Numbered from the stretch's first letter, positions 33,152 through 41,884 are shown. The stretch: 64,000 nucleotides of DNA from Costertonia aggregata (GCF_013402795.1 NZ_CP058595.1:2141848-2205847), one strand, 5' to 3'. A program made the numbers and translations. The notes: generated from the letters alone by a model not told the origin.

Positions 33152-33865
33152 GTAGGTAATCGTACCTTTTTGCACTTTTTTACTGGCCGAATTGAATTTT
33201 GCCTTTAATGCATAGGCAATGGCATTGTCTACCAAACATCCATTTGATGTACCCGAACTTTTCGCATTAAAATCAGCCTCTATGACATCGCCATTTGAAT
33301 TTACTTCGATATTTATCACTACTTTTCCGCCTTCGATACAGGTGTAAATAGGAGGAGGCAATTCGTAACTGTTTCTATCTACAAGAGAATAGGAAACTGA
33401 TGTTTTCCTTGCGGCGAGATTGTTGGTAAACGTTTTTTTGTCAGCCTCTTTTTCGCCGAGTTTTTGTTTGGCCTCTTCCCTTTTTTTGGCCAATTCTTTC
33501 ATCTTCGCGATATACTCACTGTCGGTAATCATGTCAGAAGGGTCGTCGCTTTCGGCAGATAAGGCTTTGGCTTCCTCCATTAATTCCTCTAAAGTCTGTA
33601 TGGGTTCGGGATCACCGTAACTGGGCTTCGCCGTTTCGTTAAAGGCCATATGACTTTTTATGGGGTCTGCTTTGGCCATTTCTTCCAAAAGCTTCTCCTC
33701 TTCCTTTAATAATTCTTCAATATCTTCTTCGGCTAAAACCATTTCAACAACATATTCGTCCGCTGCTTCTTGTTTGCCCAAATGGATATTGTATAAGGCC
33801 AACACCATGATCGACATAGAGAAGAAAGTAATCAACAGCGATAATTGTTTACGATTAAGGTTCAT
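33131..33865 (-). CDS. TonB-like energy-transducer C-terminal domain protein
   Basis: A 244-residue protein with an N-terminal membrane anchor (LSLLITFFSMSIMVLALYNI). A long acidic, Glu/Lys-rich periplasmic helix replaces the usual proline-rich spacer. The TonB-like C-terminal domain spans about 160-244 (GGKVVINIEVNSNGDVIEADF, NAIAYALKAKFNSASKKVQKG). No ExbB/ExbD genes adjoin it. It may energise a receptor or be an envelope linker. Convergent overlap with the thioredoxin-like gene is 21 bases. Confidence 0.75.
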   Translation of the reverse strand: MNLNRKQLSLLITFFSMSIMVLALYNIHLGKQEAADEYVVEMVLAEEDIEELLKEEEKLLEEMAKADPIKSHMAFNETAKPSYGDPEPIQTLEELMEEAKALSAESDDPSDMITDSEYIAKMKELAKKREEAKQKLGEKEADKKTFTNNLAARKTSVSYSLVDRNSYELPPPIYTCIEGGKVVINIEVNSNGDVIEADFNAKSSGTSNGCLVDNAIAYALKAKFNSASKKVQKGTITYLFQRKN

Positions 33866-33932
33866 AGAGCTATAACCACAATTTCTTGAAATTATTTTAA
33901 TTTTTCGCCAAACAGAAAGCCAAAATCAAGAT

Positions 33933-34676
33933 TTATAGTGAATCCTCTATATTTTCGAGTAGATTTTCTGCAAAGACGTTGGGGTCAACCGCAGTATTTA
34001 CGTGATAATCGCCTATTTTGGTTCTTCGCAAGACCGATAAATGTCCGCCAGAACCCAGTGCCTTTCCAAAGTCATGTGCCAAGGAACGAATATAGGTGCC
34101 TTTGCTACATACCACTCTGAATTGTACTTCAGGAAGATTTATTTTCGTGATTTCAAACGCTGAAATAATTATTTTTCGGGTTTTTATTTCTACTGCCTTT
34201 CCTTCTCGGGCATATTCATACAACCGTTTCCCATCTTTTTTTAGAGCGGAGAAGACAGGGGGTATTTGTTCTATTTCCCCAATAAATTTAAATGTGGCTT
34301 CTTGTACAAGGGGTTTAGTGATGTGTTCTATGGAAAAAGTTTGGTCTATTTCAGTTTCTAGATCGTAAGAAGGTGTAGTGGCACCCAATGTTATAGTTCC
34401 TGTATATTCTTTGGTCTGCCCTTGAAAGTCGGGAATTTTTTTGGTGTATTTACCAACACATATAAGCAACAGCCCGGTGGCCAAAGGATCTAATGTACCT
34501 GCATGGCCGATTTTTATTTTTTTTAAGTTGAATTTTTTGCGAATAGCCCATTTGAGCTTGTTTACCGCTTGAAAAGATGACCACCCCAAAGGTTTATCAA
34601 TCAATAACAATTGACCGTTTAGAAAATCTTCCTTTGTTCTTACATCCATTTTTAAGGATTTTTGACTCACCGACAA
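33933..34676 (-). CDS. truB: tRNA pseudouridine(55) synthase TruB
   Basis: A 247-residue TruB with IDKPLGWSSFQAVNKL, the catalytic loop HAGTLDPLATGLLLICVG (catalytic Asp) and CSKGTYIRSLAHDFG. It makes pseudouridine 55 in tRNA. It starts five bases after uppP in the ftsX-DUF3098-uppP-truB operon typical of Bacteroidota. The start may be the ATG at 34676 or one nine codons in. Confidence 0.96.
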   Translation of the reverse strand: MSVSQKSLKMDVRTKEDFLNGQLLLIDKPLGWSSFQAVNKLKWAIRKKFNLKKIKIGHAGTLDPLATGLLLICVGKYTKKIPDFQGQTKEYTGTITLGATTPSYDLETEIDQTFSIEHITKPLVQEATFKFIGEIEQIPPVFSALKKDGKRLYEYAREGKAVEIKTRKIIISAFEITKINLPEVQFRVVCSKGTYIRSLAHDFGKALGSGGHLSVLRRTKIGDYHVNTAVDPNVFAENLLENIEDSL

Positions 34677-34681
34677 TTATA

Positions 34682-35479
34682 CTATTTGGCCAAGAAACCG
34701 TATGCAATGGCAATTGTCCCAACAATCAGGCAATAAATAGCGAAGTATGATAGCTTACTTTTTTTGACCAGTTGAATCATCCAGGTACAAGCGGCCAATC
34801 CGGCAATAAAGGCTGCAATAAAGCCGGCGCCCATGGCAATATTGTTTTCTCCCGAAAAGGTTAGGTCGCCACTCATTACATCTTTTGCGATTTTACCAAA
34901 AATAAGGGGCACCACCATTAAAAAGGAAAAACGTGCTGCCTTTGTTTTGTCCACTCCCAATAAAACCGATGTAGATATCGTGGCACCGCTACGGGAAATT
35001 CCGGGAAGCATGGCTATGGCTTGTGCAACACCTACGATGAATGCATTGGGGAAACTTACTTTTTTGTTCGTGTCCTTGGCCTTGTCGGCAAAATATAATA
35101 GCACGGCCGTAATTAACAACATAAAACCTACAAAACGAATATTGCCCCCAAAAAAAGCTTCCAACTGTTCTTCAAAAAATAAGCCAACCACGACCGCTGG
35201 GAGCATAGATGCAATAATTTTCAATGAGAATTGTGTCTCTTCGTTCCATTTAAAGCTGAAAAGGCCTCTTATGATTTCCCAAATATCTTTTCTAAAAACA
35301 ACAATGGTACTCAAAGCGGTGGCAAAATGCAGTACAACGGTAAACAAAAGGCTTTCTTCCGGTACGGAGCTATCGCCCAATATGGCCTTTCCCAATTCCA
35401 AATGACCGCTTGAGGAAACAGGTAGAAATTCCGTTAATCCTTGGATAATCCCCAGGATAATGGCGTCTAAAGTATCCAA
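34682..35479 (-). CDS. uppP: Undecaprenyl-diphosphatase UppP (BacA)
   Basis: A 265-residue membrane protein with eight hydrophobic segments, the motif GLTEFLPVSSSGHLELG at residues 14-30, and PGISRSGATIS in the second half. Both are catalytic signatures of the BacA/UppP family. It recycles the lipid carrier for peptidoglycan and O-antigen synthesis. Adjoins DUF3098 with no spacing. Confidence 0.97.
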   Translation of the reverse strand: MDTLDAIILGIIQGLTEFLPVSSSGHLELGKAILGDSSVPEESLLFTVVLHFATALSTIVVFRKDIWEIIRGLFSFKWNEETQFSLKIIASMLPAVVVGLFFEEQLEAFFGGNIRFVGFMLLITAVLLYFADKAKDTNKKVSFPNAFIVGVAQAIAMLPGISRSGATISTSVLLGVDKTKAARFSFLMVVPLIFGKIAKDVMSGDLTFSGENNIAMGAGFIAAFIAGLAACTWMIQLVKKSKLSYFAIYCLIVGTIAIAYGFLAK

Positions 35480-35746
35480 TTAATTTTTCTTCTTGTGCGG
35501 ATTCAACAATATGGCATATATTTCTATCCCAAGACCGATCAAAACCAGTGTGGGTGCCAAACGTATTCTCCTAAAGCTATAAATATCTTCGTTAAAAACA
35601 TTGGGGTCGTCACTACCGCCACCACTCATCAATATAAAACCTAAAGCGATACAGGCAATTCCTATAAACATGAACATATAGTTTTTCTTTTGAAAGATAA
35701 ACTCTTGTCTGGGCTGTTGTACCGTATTTTTCTGTTTTTTGCTCAT
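35480..35746 (-). CDS. DUF3098 small membrane protein
   Basis: An 88-residue protein with two transmembrane helices (YMFMFIGIACIALGFILMSGG and APTLVLIGLGIEIYAILL) and the family segment DPNVFNEDIYSFRRIRLAP. DUF3098 is typically found between ftsX and uppP in Bacteroidota, as here. A role in envelope or division functions is inferred from that linkage only. Confidence 0.85.
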   Translation of the reverse strand: MSKKQKNTVQQPRQEFIFQKKNYMFMFIGIACIALGFILMSGGGSDDPNVFNEDIYSFRRIRLAPTLVLIGLGIEIYAILLNPHKKKN

Positions 35747-35813
35747 TTTGCAAATTTATAAAAAAGTTAGCCGTTCATGGCATTTCCCCACTTCTCATAT
35801 CTGATTATAACGC

Positions 35814-36692
35814 TTAATAATACAATTCGTCCGTTCGGAGGTTAAGAAAACGTTGGGTCGCAAAATAGGTGCTAATGTATGAAATGACAATCCCCGATGC
35901 AAAGACGGATATAAAGACAACGACCAAGGTAACGACATCTTGAAACAACTTCAATTCGGGAAAAGTGGAATCAAGATACAACAGAAAACCACTTAAGGCC
36001 AAAAGGGCCAACATCGCACCAAGCATCCCCAGTTTAATATTCGTCCAGATAAAGGGCTTACGAATAAAGGTTTTCGTAGCTCCGACCATTTGCATGGTCT
36101 TTATGATAAACCGTTTGGAATAGATGGATAAACGAATGGAGCTGTTTATCAACAAAACGGCGATGAACGTAAAAATGCCACTGGCGACGAGTATCCAAAA
36201 ACTGATTTTCTTTACGTTGTCGCTCAAAAGGCCTACCAAAGGTTTGTCATAGCTTACTTCTTCCACATAGTTTTTTTTGGAGAGGTCCGCGGCTATTTCT
36301 TCAATTTGTTCCGGTGAGACAAAATCGGCGTTAAGATTAACGTCGATGGAATTTTTAAGCGGATTGTACCCTAAAAAATCCATAAAGTTTTCGCCTATCT
36401 CGGTGCTATGTTTTTCCGCGGCTTCTTCCTTTGATATGTAAATCGATGATTTGGTATAGTCTGCCATGGCCAAGCTTTTCTGTAGCTGATCCACTTCGAC
36501 CTGCTTGGCATTGTCTTTTAAAAATACCGAAACGGTGATTTGTTCCTTAAAATGATCTGCCATTTTTTTTGTGTTCAGCACTAAAAGTCCCAAAACCCCT
36601 AAAAGAAATAAGACCAAGCCAATGCTCAACACTACTGAAAAGTAAGAGGATATCAACTTTCGTTTTTGGTAACGTTCAAACGATTTGCTCAT
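35814..36692 (-). CDS. ftsX: Cell division protein FtsX
   Basis: A 292-residue permease-like protein: TM1 near 16-37, an extracytoplasmic domain (HFKEQITVSVFLKDNAK, YVEEVSYDKPLVGLL), then three C-terminal helices with the FtsX-domain segment IKTMQMVGATKTFIRKPF. With FtsE it activates septal peptidoglycan hydrolysis. No ftsE gene is in the window, as is common in this phylum. First gene of the ftsX-DUF3098-uppP-truB operon. Confidence 0.93.
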   Translation of the reverse strand: MSKSFERYQKRKLISSYFSVVLSIGLVLFLLGVLGLLVLNTKKMADHFKEQITVSVFLKDNAKQVEVDQLQKSLAMADYTKSSIYISKEEAAEKHSTEIGENFMDFLGYNPLKNSIDVNLNADFVSPEQIEEIAADLSKKNYVEEVSYDKPLVGLLSDNVKKISFWILVASGIFTFIAVLLINSSIRLSIYSKRFIIKTMQMVGATKTFIRKPFIWTNIKLGMLGAMLALLALSGFLLYLDSTFPELKLFQDVVTLVVVFISVFASGIVISYISTYFATQRFLNLRTDELYY

Positions 36693-36867
36693 AGTAGGTA
36701 ATAATATGTAAAAATAGGAAAGTAAATTGAATAAACTTATTTTTGCCGCACACCCTAAAGAAAGATATAAAGTGCAGCATGGTTTCGATAAAATTGAGGC
36801 TGTATTACGTTTGGTTAGGTATTTTTACTTAGGGCAAGGATAATAATTTAGGAAGAGAATTTTTGGT

Positions 36868-39800
36868 ATGGGTTATAATTTTAATGCGATAGAGGAAAAG
36901 TGGCAAAAATACTGGGCGGAAAACCAAACATTTAAGGCTGAGAATGATTCTGAAAAGGAAAAATTCTATGTTTTGGACATGTTTCCCTACCCATCGGGTG
37001 CCGGCCTGCATGTGGGACATCCGTTAGGCTATATAGCTAGTGACATCTATGCGCGTTATAAAAGACATAAAGGCTTTAATGTATTGCACCCGCAAGGGTA
37101 CGATTCTTTTGGATTGCCTGCGGAACAATATGCGATACAAACAGGGCAACATCCTGCCATAACCACTGCCGAAAATATAAAAACGTACCGTCGTCAATTA
37201 GATCAAATCGGTTTCTCTTTTGATTGGAGTAGGGAAGTGCGTACATCCGACCCTAAATACTATAAATGGACACAATGGATTTTTATCCAATTGTTCAATT
37301 CTTGGTACAATATGGATCGGGATAAGGCCGAGGATATCAAAACCCTTGTTTCTATTTTTGAGACCGATGGCAATGTTAATGTAAATGCGGTCTGTGACGA
37401 TGATATCGTTATTTTTTCCGCTGCGGATTGGAACGCTTTTTCCAACAAGCGAAAGCAAGAAATCTTATTACAGTATCGATTAACGTATTTGGCCGAAACC
37501 GAAGTGAACTGGTGCCCTGCGCTCGGAACCGTTTTGGCAAACGATGAAGTTGTAAATGGCGTTTCGGAACGTGGCGGACATCCGGTTATCCGTAAAAAAA
37601 TGACGCAATGGAGTATGCGGATTACCGCCTATGCCCAACGATTGTTGGATGGTTTGGAGAACATTGATTGGCCGCAACCGCTAAAGGATTCCCAAACCAA
37701 TTGGATTGGTCGCTCTCAAGGAGCCTCGGTAACCTTCAAGGTGCTCCCCCTAGCCCCCTCCGAGGGAGGAGGGACGGATTCTTCGATAATGGGAACTCTT
37801 TTGGAAAGAGCGAAAGAAATGCGTCAAAACCCTACGGAAGCGGAGGATGTACTCTGGCAAGTGCTTCGAAAAAAAGATTTTGTCCATAAGTTTAGAAGGC
37901 AGCATCCCATGTATAAATATATCGTTGATTTTGTCTGCCTAGAGAAGAATTTGATTATTGAAGTAGATGGAAAAATACACGAACATCAACTGGATGAAGA
38001 TGCAGAAAGACAGCTGATTTTAGAACAAAAAAAAGGTTTTAAAGTAATCAGATTTACCAATGAAGAAGTATTAAATGATATTCACGGCGTAAAAACTAAA
38101 ATCAGGGAAACATTGGACTCCCTCCCTTCGGGGGAGGGCCCGGGAGGAGACTTTTCAATCGAAGTCTTCACCACACGCCCTGACACCATCTTCGGGGTCT
38201 CTTTTATGACCTTGGCACCCGAGCATGAGTTGGTCGCAAAAATCACCACTCCTGAACAAAAAGCTGAGGTAGATGCGTACATAGAAGCTACGGCAAAACG
38301 CTCGGAGCGTGACCGTATGGCCGATGTCAAGACCATTTCGGGCGCATTTACCGGGGCTTACGCAGAGCACCCGTTCACCAAAGAACCCATTCCTATCTGG
38401 ATAGGGGATTATGTGTTGGCGGGTTATGGTACCGGAGCGGTAATGTCCGTACCATGTGGGGATCAGCGTGATTATGATTTTGCGAAGCACTTTGATATTC
38501 CGATTCCCAATATTTTTGAGGGTGTTGATATTTCCAAAGAGGCATTTGCCGATAAAGGAAAAACGGTCATCGCCAATTCCGATTTCCTTAATGGATTGCC
38601 GTACAAGAAAGCGGTAAAACGGGCCATTTTTGAACTGGAAAAATTGGGTCAGGGCAAAGGAAAAATCAACTACAGGTTACGCGATGCCGTTTTTAGCAGG
38701 CAACGCTATTGGGGCGAACCTTTTCCGGTGTATTACGTGGACGGCATGCCGCAGATGATCGATGAAAAATATTTGCCTATTGAATTGCCCGAGGTAGAAA
38801 AATACTTACCTACCGAAACAGGGGAACCGCCCTTGGGCAACGCCACGGTTTGGGCTTGGGATACGCAAACGTCGTCGGTTGTGAGTTGTGAGTTGATAGA
38901 CCATAAAACCATATTTCCGTTGGAATTGAATACCATGCCCGGCTGGGCGGGGAGTTCCCAATACTTTAATCGTTATATGGATCCCCATAATGACAATGAA
39001 ATATTCTCGCAGGGAGCGATTGACTATTGGCAAGATGTGGACTTGTACATCGGTGGAAGCGAACATGCCACCGGGCATTTGTTATATGCCCGTTTTTGGC
39101 AGAAGTTTATGTTTGATAGAGGATATGTACCCAAAGATGAGTTTGCCAAAAAACTCATCAATCAAGGTATGATTACGGGGACCAGTGCTTTTGTTTTAAG
39201 ACAACAAATAGAGATGTCTGTTACCATATTGAAAAATGACGAAAATGGAAATTTTCATAGTGCTGAAACATTAGAACTCAAGGAGTATGTAGTTGTAGAT
39301 GAAAATTCTGTAGTAGATATAGAAAATCCGATAATTAGGGAAAAGATAATTTCAAGTCTTAAAAATACTTTACAAGAAGATTTAAAGTCAACTAGTTTTG
39401 AGTTGAAAGTTGAGGACTATTTTATTAATCCTCCCTTGTCAATTCGAGTTCCAGTAGTTTTCGTGAATTCATCTGATGAACTCGAAGTGGAAAAATTTAG
39501 GAATAGTTCTTATGGTAAGGAGTATCTGAGTTCATTGTTTATCAGTGATAAAACTTACAGGGAGGTCGAAAAAATGTCCAAGTCCAAGTACAATGTCGTC
39601 AACCCCGATGATATTGTAAAGGAATATGGTGCAGACAGCTTGCGTTTATATGAAATGTTCTTAGGCCCCTTAGAGCAATCCAAACCTTGGAATACAGACG
39701 GGATTACCGGAGTACATTCCTTTTTAAAGAAACTATGGCGCTTATATCATACCGGAGAAAACGGCACTTTTCATGTAACCGACACCCCTCCTAAGGAGGG

Positions 39801-40266
39801 GATGGGGGAGGCTTTAAAAACCCTTCACAAAACCATCAAAAAAGTACAGGAAGATATTGAAAATTTTAGTTTTAACACATCGGTCTCAACGTTTATGATT
39901 TGCGTGAACGAGCTATCGGCACAACACTGTATGAACCGATCTATTTTAGAACCGCTAGCGGTTTTGGTTTCGCCCTATGCACCACATATTGCCGAAGAAC
40001 TTTGGGATAAACTCGGGCATTCGGAATCTATTGCTTTTGCGCCCTTTCCAAAATTCGAGGAGAAATTTTTGGTGGAAAGCAGTAAGGAATATCCAATATC
40101 CTTTAACGGTAAAATGCGCTTTACTATGGAACTGCCGTTGGATTTAAGCAAGGATGATATTGAAGCAGCGGTCATGGCGCATGAAAAAACCCAACAACAG
40201 TTACAGGGTAGAGCCCCTAAGAAGGTCATTGTAGTGCCTGGTAAAATCGTGAATATCGTGGGCTGA
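36868..40266 (+). CDS. leuS: Leucyl-tRNA synthetase with inserted DUF559 nuclease-like domain
   Basis: A 1132-residue LeuRS, longer than flavobacterial LeuRS usually is, with one uninterrupted frame. HIGH-type motif HVGH lies at 48-51 and KMSKS at 902-906. The CP1 editing domain is split after VTFKV (residue 292): about 136 foreign residues, 293-428, form a DUF559 domain, after which editing sequence resumes at FSIEVFTTRPDTIFG. A second odd segment lies at about 772-898 and a short palindrome-coded insert at 974-981. If translated as one chain, the aminoacylation core is intact, but editing may be altered. Confidence 0.95.
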   Translation: MGYNFNAIEEKWQKYWAENQTFKAENDSEKEKFYVLDMFPYPSGAGLHVGHPLGYIASDIYARYKRHKGFNVLHPQGYDSFGLPAEQYAIQTGQHPAITTAENIKTYRRQLDQIGFSFDWSREVRTSDPKYYKWTQWIFIQLFNSWYNMDRDKAEDIKTLVSIFETDGNVNVNAVCDDDIVIFSAADWNAFSNKRKQEILLQYRLTYLAETEVNWCPALGTVLANDEVVNGVSERGGHPVIRKKMTQWSMRITAYAQRLLDGLENIDWPQPLKDSQTNWIGRSQGASVTFKVLPLAPSEGGGTDSSIMGTLLERAKEMRQNPTEAEDVLWQVLRKKDFVHKFRRQHPMYKYIVDFVCLEKNLIIEVDGKIHEHQLDEDAERQLILEQKKGFKVIRFTNEEVLNDIHGVKTKIRETLDSLPSGEGPGGDFSIEVFTTRPDTIFGVSFMTLAPEHELVAKITTPEQKAEVDAYIEATAKRSERDRMADVKTISGAFTGAYAEHPFTKEPIPIWIGDYVLAGYGTGAVMSVPCGDQRDYDFAKHFDIPIPNIFEGVDISKEAFADKGKTVIANSDFLNGLPYKKAVKRAIFELEKLGQGKGKINYRLRDAVFSRQRYWGEPFPVYYVDGMPQMIDEKYLPIELPEVEKYLPTETGEPPLGNATVWAWDTQTSSVVSCELIDHKTIFPLELNTMPGWAGSSQYFNRYMDPHNDNEIFSQGAIDYWQDVDLYIGGSEHATGHLLYARFWQKFMFDRGYVPKDEFAKKLINQGMITGTSAFVLRQQIEMSVTILKNDENGNFHSAETLELKEYVVVDENSVVDIENPIIREKIISSLKNTLQEDLKSTSFELKVEDYFINPPLSIRVPVVFVNSSDELEVEKFRNSSYGKEYLSSLFISDKTYREVEKMSKSKYNVVNPDDIVKEYGADSLRLYEMFLGPLEQSKPWNTDGITGVHSFLKKLWRLYHTGENGTFHVTDTPPKEGMGEALKTLHKTIKKVQEDIENFSFNTSVSTFMICVNELSAQHCMNRSILEPLAVLVSPYAPHIAEELWDKLGHSESIAFAPFPKFEEKFLVESSKEYPISFNGKMRFTMELPLDLSKDDIEAAVMAHEKTQQQLQGRAPKKVIVVPGKIVNIVG
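37746..37773. repeat. GC-rich palindromic repeat, left flank of the DUF559 insertion
   Basis: CCCCCTAGCCCCCTCCGAGG followed by GAGGAGGG forms an imperfect inverted repeat, much more GC-rich than surrounding DNA. It is translated as the linker LPLAPSEGGG within LeuRS. Confidence 0.8.
38119..38148. repeat. GC-rich palindromic repeat, right flank of the DUF559 insertion
   Basis: CCCTCCC (38120-38126) pairs with GGGAGGG (38132-38138) across TTCGG; a second GGGAGG follows. It is translated as LPSGEGPGG. It resembles the left flank and the palindrome at 39785. Confidence 0.85.
39785..39801. repeat. Third GC-rich palindrome inside leuS
   Basis: A perfect palindrome, CCCCTCC-TAA-GGAGGGG, followed by ATGGGGGAGG. 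It is translated as PPKEGMGE between FHVTDT and ALKTLHKT, where LeuRS has a variable linker. It carries no DUF559 domain. Confidence 0.85.
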
Positions 40267-40330
40267 CAAAATAATGTTGCCTAATGGCAAAGTTGTCAGT
40301 CCAATTGATTTTACATATCACATTACGGTT

Positions 40331-40585
40331 ATGGATAAAATAGAAATTCTTGGATTGATCGCTGCGGCTTTGACAACCTCTTCCTTTGTACCGCAGGTCT
40401 ATAAAGCTTGGAAACAAAAATCCACTAAAGATATATCGCTTACGATGTATTTGTTCTTTTTTACGGGTATTGTGCTTTGGCTTATATACGGTATAGCTAT
40501 CGATAGTTTGAGTATGATCATTGCCAACGCAATAACCATTGTCCTTTCTTTTTTTATCATAGCGGCGAAATTAAAATATAAATAA
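40331..40585 (+). CDS. SemiSWEET sugar transporter
   Basis: An 84-residue membrane protein with three helices: IEILGLIAAALTTSSFVPQVYKAW carries the PQ motif, followed by STKDISLTMYLFFFTGIVLWLIYGI and a third helix. One triple-helix bundle is the SemiSWEET unit, which dimerises to move sugars. The start at 40331 is preferred because upstream in-frame sequence lacks a helix. Encoded 64 bases after leuS. Confidence 0.88.
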   Translation: MDKIEILGLIAAALTTSSFVPQVYKAWKQKSTKDISLTMYLFFFTGIVLWLIYGIAIDSLSMIIANAITIVLSFFIIAAKLKYK

Positions 40586-40650
40586 CTGCTATTTATACAC
40601 TGTATTTCTGCATCCTAATAAAATTTAGAATAGTATAAATATTTTAATGT

Positions 40651-40711
40651 AACCCCTATTTTTTGGAGGGGTATACTATGTTAAAATTATTTTTTTTAGA
40701 GTTTAACCCCT
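40651..40711. promoter_or_regulatory. Repeated AACCCCT boxes upstream of ald
   Basis: AACCCCT occurs at 40651-40657 and 40705-40711 on the plus strand, and a related AGGGGTA (TACCCCT on the minus strand) lies at 40667-40673, forming a dyad with the first box. All lie in the 198-base region before ald. They may be a regulator site; the binding protein is unknown. Confidence 0.35.
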
Positions 40712-40783
40712 CTTTTTATCAATTTTATTTTTAGATAAGTAATAATTATTGGATTTTTGATAAATAATCAATATCCGATAAAA

Positions 40784-41884
40784 ATGAAAATTGGTGTTCC
40801 AAAGGAAATTAAAAACAACGAAAGTAGGGTAGGCATGACACCTGCTGGGGTCTTTGAACTTACGAAAAACGACCATACGGTATACGTACAGTCCACGGCG
40901 GGCGAGGGCAGCGGTTTTTTTGATTCGGATTATAAAAAAGCAGGGGCCATTATTTTAAATACCATTGGTCAAGTGTATGCCATGAGTGAAATGATCGTAA
41001 AGGTAAAAGAGCCCATAGAAGAAGAATACGAATTGATACAGAAAGATCAAGTGGTCTTCACGTACTTTCATTTTGCCTCCAGTGAGCCATTGACCAGAGC
41101 GATGATCAAAAGTAAATCGGTCTGTATCGCTTACGAAACCGTGGAGGATGAGGATGGCACGCTTCCGTTATTGACCCCAATGTCAGAAGTTGCGGGACGC
41201 ATGGCCATTCAACAAGGCGCAAAGTATTTGGAGAAACCTGTAAAAGGCAGAGGCGTACTATTGGGCGGGGTACCCGGTGTACAGCCTGGAAAGGTTTTGG
41301 TGCTCGGAGCGGGAGTAGTTGGTATACAGGCTGCTAAAATGGCAGCTGGCCTAGGGGCCCATGTAACGATTATGGATATCAATATGAATCGATTGCGGTA
41401 CGTAAACGATGTGTTGCCTCCGCATGTAGTTACCGAATTTTCCAATGAGTTCAATATTAGAAAACATATCAAAACCCATGATTTGATTATTGGGGGCGTA
41501 TTATTAAAAGGCGCCAAAGCTCCCAACCTTATCACTAAGGACATGCTCAAAGAAATGCGACCAGGTACCGTTATCGTTGACGTTGCCGTAGATCAAGGGG
41601 GTTGTGTCGAAACGACTAGGCCTACCACACATGAAAATCCGGTCTACATCATAGACGATGTGGTGCATTACTCAGTGGCAAACATGCCGGGTGCCGTGCC
41701 ATACACTTCAACAATGGCACTGACCAATGTTACCTTGCCCTACGTTTTGAAATTGGCCCATATGGGTTGGGAAGAAGCTTGTGCGACCGATGCCGCCTTA
41801 AATAAAGGATTGAACATCACAGCAGGGAAAGTGATGTACAAAGAAATCGTTGAGGCCTTTGGTTGGGAGGCCGCAATGGCTTAA
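40784..41884 (+). CDS. ald: Alanine dehydrogenase
   Basis: A 366-residue enzyme starting MKIGVPKEIKNNESRVGMTPAG, the AlaDH/PNT N-terminal signature. The NAD-binding loop is VLVLGAGVVGIQAAKMA, and HYSVANMPGAVPYTST lies near the active site. It interconverts alanine with pyruvate and ammonia. The start at 40784 is chosen for the conserved N-terminus; an upstream in-frame start at 40757 adds nine residues. It is preceded by repeated CCCCT boxes. Confidence 0.97.
   Translation: MKIGVPKEIKNNESRVGMTPAGVFELTKNDHTVYVQSTAGEGSGFFDSDYKKAGAIILNTIGQVYAMSEMIVKVKEPIEEEYELIQKDQVVFTYFHFASSEPLTRAMIKSKSVCIAYETVEDEDGTLPLLTPMSEVAGRMAIQQGAKYLEKPVKGRGVLLGGVPGVQPGKVLVLGAGVVGIQAAKMAAGLGAHVTIMDINMNRLRYVNDVLPPHVVTEFSNEFNIRKHIKTHDLIIGGVLLKGAKAPNLITKDMLKEMRPGTVIVDVAVDQGGCVETTRPTTHENPVYIIDDVVHYSVANMPGAVPYTSTMALTNVTLPYVLKLAHMGWEEACATDAALNKGLNITAGKVMYKEIVEAFGWEAAMA

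Larger units (their letters stand above)
37744..38151 (+). mobile_element. In-frame DUF559 (PD-(D/E)XK-like) insertion in leuS
   Basis: About 408 bases with no counterpart in LeuRS. The encoded domain has the DUF559 pattern: MRQNPTEAEDVLWQVLRKK, FRRQHPMYKYIVDFVC, LIIEVDGKIHE, GFKVIRFTNEEVL. D354, E365 and D367 are candidate metal-binding residues of the VSR/PD-(D/E)XK fold. It is a multiple of three and enters and leaves in frame. Both ends are GC-rich palindromes of a type scattered in flavobacterial genomes, which suggests it moved in with or between them. Confidence 0.85.

Noticed and set aside
36693-36867. tRNA or small RNA gene in the ftsX-leuS divergent region
   Set aside because: No cloverleaf, no T-loop signature and no strong hairpin; treated as a plain promoter region.
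37198-37458. Antisense frames inside leuS and other large genes
   Set aside because: Long antisense frames across leuS, tyrS, pckA and the receptors are shadows of conserved coding sequence with no family resemblance of their own.
37744-38151. Intein in leuS
   Set aside because: No N-terminal Cys/Ser of block A, no block G His-Asn-Cys/Ser end, and the insert is too short for a full intein; the DUF559 pattern explains it better.
36868-40266. leuS as a pseudogene
   Set aside because: The frame is uninterrupted over its whole length, catalytic motifs HVGH and KMSKS are intact, and it is the only leuS in the window.
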